Made by a program: the position numbers and the translations under genes
Assembly: GCA_003157225.1 (NCBI GenBank)
Contig: PMIZ01000509.1
Location: forward strand, 1-8,236
Origin: Actinomycetota bacterium
GTDB taxonomy: Bacteria > Actinomycetota > Thermoleophilia > RBG-16-64-13
Direction of reading: 5' to 3'
Length of the DNA stretch: 8,236 nucleotides
The notes under the pieces: generated by a model
Told to the model about the DNA's origin: nothing
Seen by the model: only the letters and a program-made list of their open reading frames with translations
Databases searched by the model: none
Part shown: positions 7,218 through 8,236 of the stretch, one piece after another
How the letters are laid out: each line of letters begins with the position of its first letter
Position numbering within the stretch: the first letter of the stretch is position 1

Positions 7218-7460
7218 ATGGCAACAGCAATCAGACTGGCGCGTCGCGGCGCCAAGAAATATCCGACCTACCGTATCGTGGTGGCGGATTCGAGGCGCGC
7301 GCGTGACGGCCGTTTCATCGAGTCCATCGGCTTCTACAATCCGAACACCGACCCGTCGGAGATCACCGTGGACGAGGCCAAAGCGAAGAAGTGGCTACAG
7401 TGTGGCGCTCAACCTTCTGACACGGTGCGCAAACTCTTTAGCGTGAAAGGCATCGTCTAG
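7218..7460 (+). CDS. rpsP: Small-subunit ribosomal protein S16
   Basis: Component of the 30S subunit that binds 16S rRNA and is needed for its assembly. The 80 residues show the S16 hallmarks: the start [26 protein letters not shown], the [14 protein letters not shown] segment and the C-terminal [11 protein letters not shown]. The length is typical. The ATG is fixed by a very strong ribosome-binding site. In many bacteria the gene opens an rpsP-(KH)-rimM-trmD-rplS unit, and the first three members are seen here in that order. Its TAG stop is followed directly, in the same frame, by the GTG start of the KH gene, so the two must be translationally coupled or depend on an internal ribosome-binding site at about 7446-7450 (AAAGG). 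Confidence 0.98.
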   Translation: MATAIRLARRGAKKYPTYRIVVADSRRARDGRFIESIGFYNPNTDPSEITVDEAKAKKWLQCGAQPSDTVRKLFSVKGIV

Positions 7461-7691
7461 GTGAAAGAGCTGCTCGAATTCCTTGCCCGTTCTCTCGTGG
7501 AGCACCCGGATCAGGTGCGGGTGGAGGAGACCGAGAATGCCGACGGCGTGCTGCTTCGTCTCTTCGTCGCGAAGGAAGACGTGGGCAAGGTGATCGGTAA
7601 GCAGGGCCGCATCGCCCGGGCCCTGCGGACGGTGGTCAAGGCCAGCGCTGTCAAGGACGGCAAGCAAGCCACCGTCGAGATAGTCGACTGA
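7461..7691 (+). CDS. khpA: KH-domain RNA-binding protein KhpA (YlqC family)
   Basis: Small cytoplasmic RNA-binding protein consisting of a single KH domain. In Gram-positives such as Streptococcus, KhpA partners with KhpB/EloR and affects cell elongation and mRNA regulation; that role comes from family knowledge and is not visible here. The RNA-contacting loop is GKQG at residues 46-49, inside VGKVIGKQGRIARALRTVV. Upstream is the family's SLVEHPDQVRVEE segment. The 76 residues are typical. The GTG start directly abuts the rpsP stop, and AAAGG lies ten bases upstream inside rpsP. Its place between rpsP and rimM is highly conserved and supports the call. The ylqD gene that follows it in B. subtilis is absent. 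Confidence 0.95.
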   Translation: MKELLEFLARSLVEHPDQVRVEETENADGVLLRLFVAKEDVGKVIGKQGRIARALRTVVKASAVKDGKQATVEIVD

Positions 7692-7707
7692 TCAAGGCCT
7701 GGCCGAA

Positions 7708-8236
7708 ATGACGTCTCGCCCTGAATGGATCGAGGTCGGGCGGATCTCGCGTCCCCACGGGGTACACGGGGAGGTGCGGATCGTCACCGATTCGGACAAT
7801 CCGGAGCGCTTCTCTCCCGGATCGGTGGTTCACGCCCGTCCCGGCCGCCTGGGCGTGGCGGGCCCGCGCCAGCCGGAGCAGATCCGGTTGACCATCGCCA
7901 GTCTCAGGGGCGCCGACGACTTCCCCATCCTGGCCTTCACCGAAGTTCCCGATCGCGACGCCGCCGAGGCGTTGCGCGGCTACGTGCTCGAGGTGCGCTC
8001 CAGCCAACTCCCCGACTTGGGTGAGGACGAGTTCTATCCTTTCGATCTCGAGGGCCTCGAAGTGAAGGACTCCGCGGGTGAACGCCTCGGAGAGGTGACC
8101 GAAGTGGTGGATTCGCCGGCTCACGCCATCCTGATCGTGTCTCTCGCCAACGGAGGAGAGGGCATGGTGCCGTTCGTCCAGGTGGCGGTGCCCGTTGTCG
8201 ACGTGACCTCGGGCTACTTGGTGGTAGACGAGGCCT
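7708..8236 (+). CDS. rimM: Ribosome maturation factor RimM (3' end outside window)
   Basis: 30S maturation factor that binds ribosomal protein S19 and assists folding of the 16S rRNA head domain. A continuous frame of 176 codons reaches the window end without a stop. The N-terminal RimM domain shows VGRISRPHGVHGEVRIVTDSDNPERF (split here as residues 10-22 and 23-35). The PRC-barrel starts near DEFYPFDLEGLEV and continues with GERLGEVTEVVDSPAHAILIV and MVPFVQVAVPVVDV. RimM is usually about 165-185 residues, so only a few codons should be missing. ATG 7708 lies 16 bases after the khpA stop with AAGG at 7694-7697 upstream, and it gives a normal N-terminus. The usual next genes, trmD and rplS, would lie just beyond the window. 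Confidence 0.95.
   Translation, partial: MTSRPEWIEVGRISRPHGVHGEVRIVTDSDNPERFSPGSVVHARPGRLGVAGPRQPEQIRLTIASLRGADDFPILAFTEVPDRDAAEALRGYVLEVRSSQLPDLGEDEFYPFDLEGLEVKDSAGERLGEVTEVVDSPAHAILIVSLANGGEGMVPFVQVAVPVVDVTSGYLVVDEA

Noticed and set aside
1..8236. Novel defence, mobile or biosynthetic system
   Set aside because: All coding space is taken by conserved housekeeping genes in a widely conserved order. No transposase, integrase, attachment site, direct-repeat array or composition break was seen.

Overview
The window is a GC-rich bacterial chromosome segment with one uninterrupted, co-directional housekeeping cluster on the + strand. The order is acpP, rnc, smc, ftsY, ffh, rpsP, khpA (KH-domain protein) and rimM, the last cut by the window end. 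All eight genes are recognised from diagnostic motifs. The order matches the fatty-acid / RNase III / SMC / SRP / S16 cluster of Gram-positive bacteria (B. subtilis plsX-fabD-fabG-acpP-rnc-smc-ftsY-ylxM-ffh-rpsP-ylqC-ylqD-rimM-trmD-rplS), but lacks the ylxM and ylqD intercalated genes. High GC, frequent GTG/TTG starts, an SMC Walker B of the LDEVEA type and strong AGGAGG ribosome-binding sites fit a high-GC Gram-positive, most likely an Actinomycetota lineage such as Thermoleophilia. This placement is an inference by eye and no phylogeny was run.

Layout. 1-260: acyl carrier protein, with its own AAGGAG ribosome-binding site. 261-354: acpP-rnc junction, holding two overlapping perfect inverted repeats and a T-rich tract. 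This looks like an intrinsic terminator or attenuator, or an RNase III-sensitive hairpin, and it lies inside the longest possible reading of rnc. 280-1050 (possibly 355-1050): RNase III. 1052-4708: SMC, one base after rnc. 4713-5720: FtsY, probably from a TTG start. 5721-5866: the only real intergenic gap, with an AT-richer island that could hold a promoter for ffh. 5867-7201: Ffh. 7218-7460: ribosomal protein S16, behind a near-perfect Shine-Dalgarno. 7461-7691: KH protein, directly abutting the S16 stop in the same frame. 7708-8236: RimM, 176 codons visible.

How the genes work together. AcpP carries fatty-acyl chains for membrane synthesis. RNase III processes rRNA and mRNA. SMC compacts and segregates the chromosome. 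FtsY and Ffh are receptor and targeting GTPase of co-translational protein targeting. S16, KhpA and RimM belong to ribosome structure, RNA binding and 30S maturation. The cluster ties growth, membrane building and translation into one transcription unit or a few linked ones, with likely control points at the acpP-rnc junction and before ffh.

I found no mobile elements, CRISPR arrays, tRNA or rRNA genes, and no new multi-gene system. The points most worth checking are the acpP-rnc RNA element, the Asp-to-Asn change at a metal-binding position of RNase III, and the divergent hinge and head insertion of SMC.
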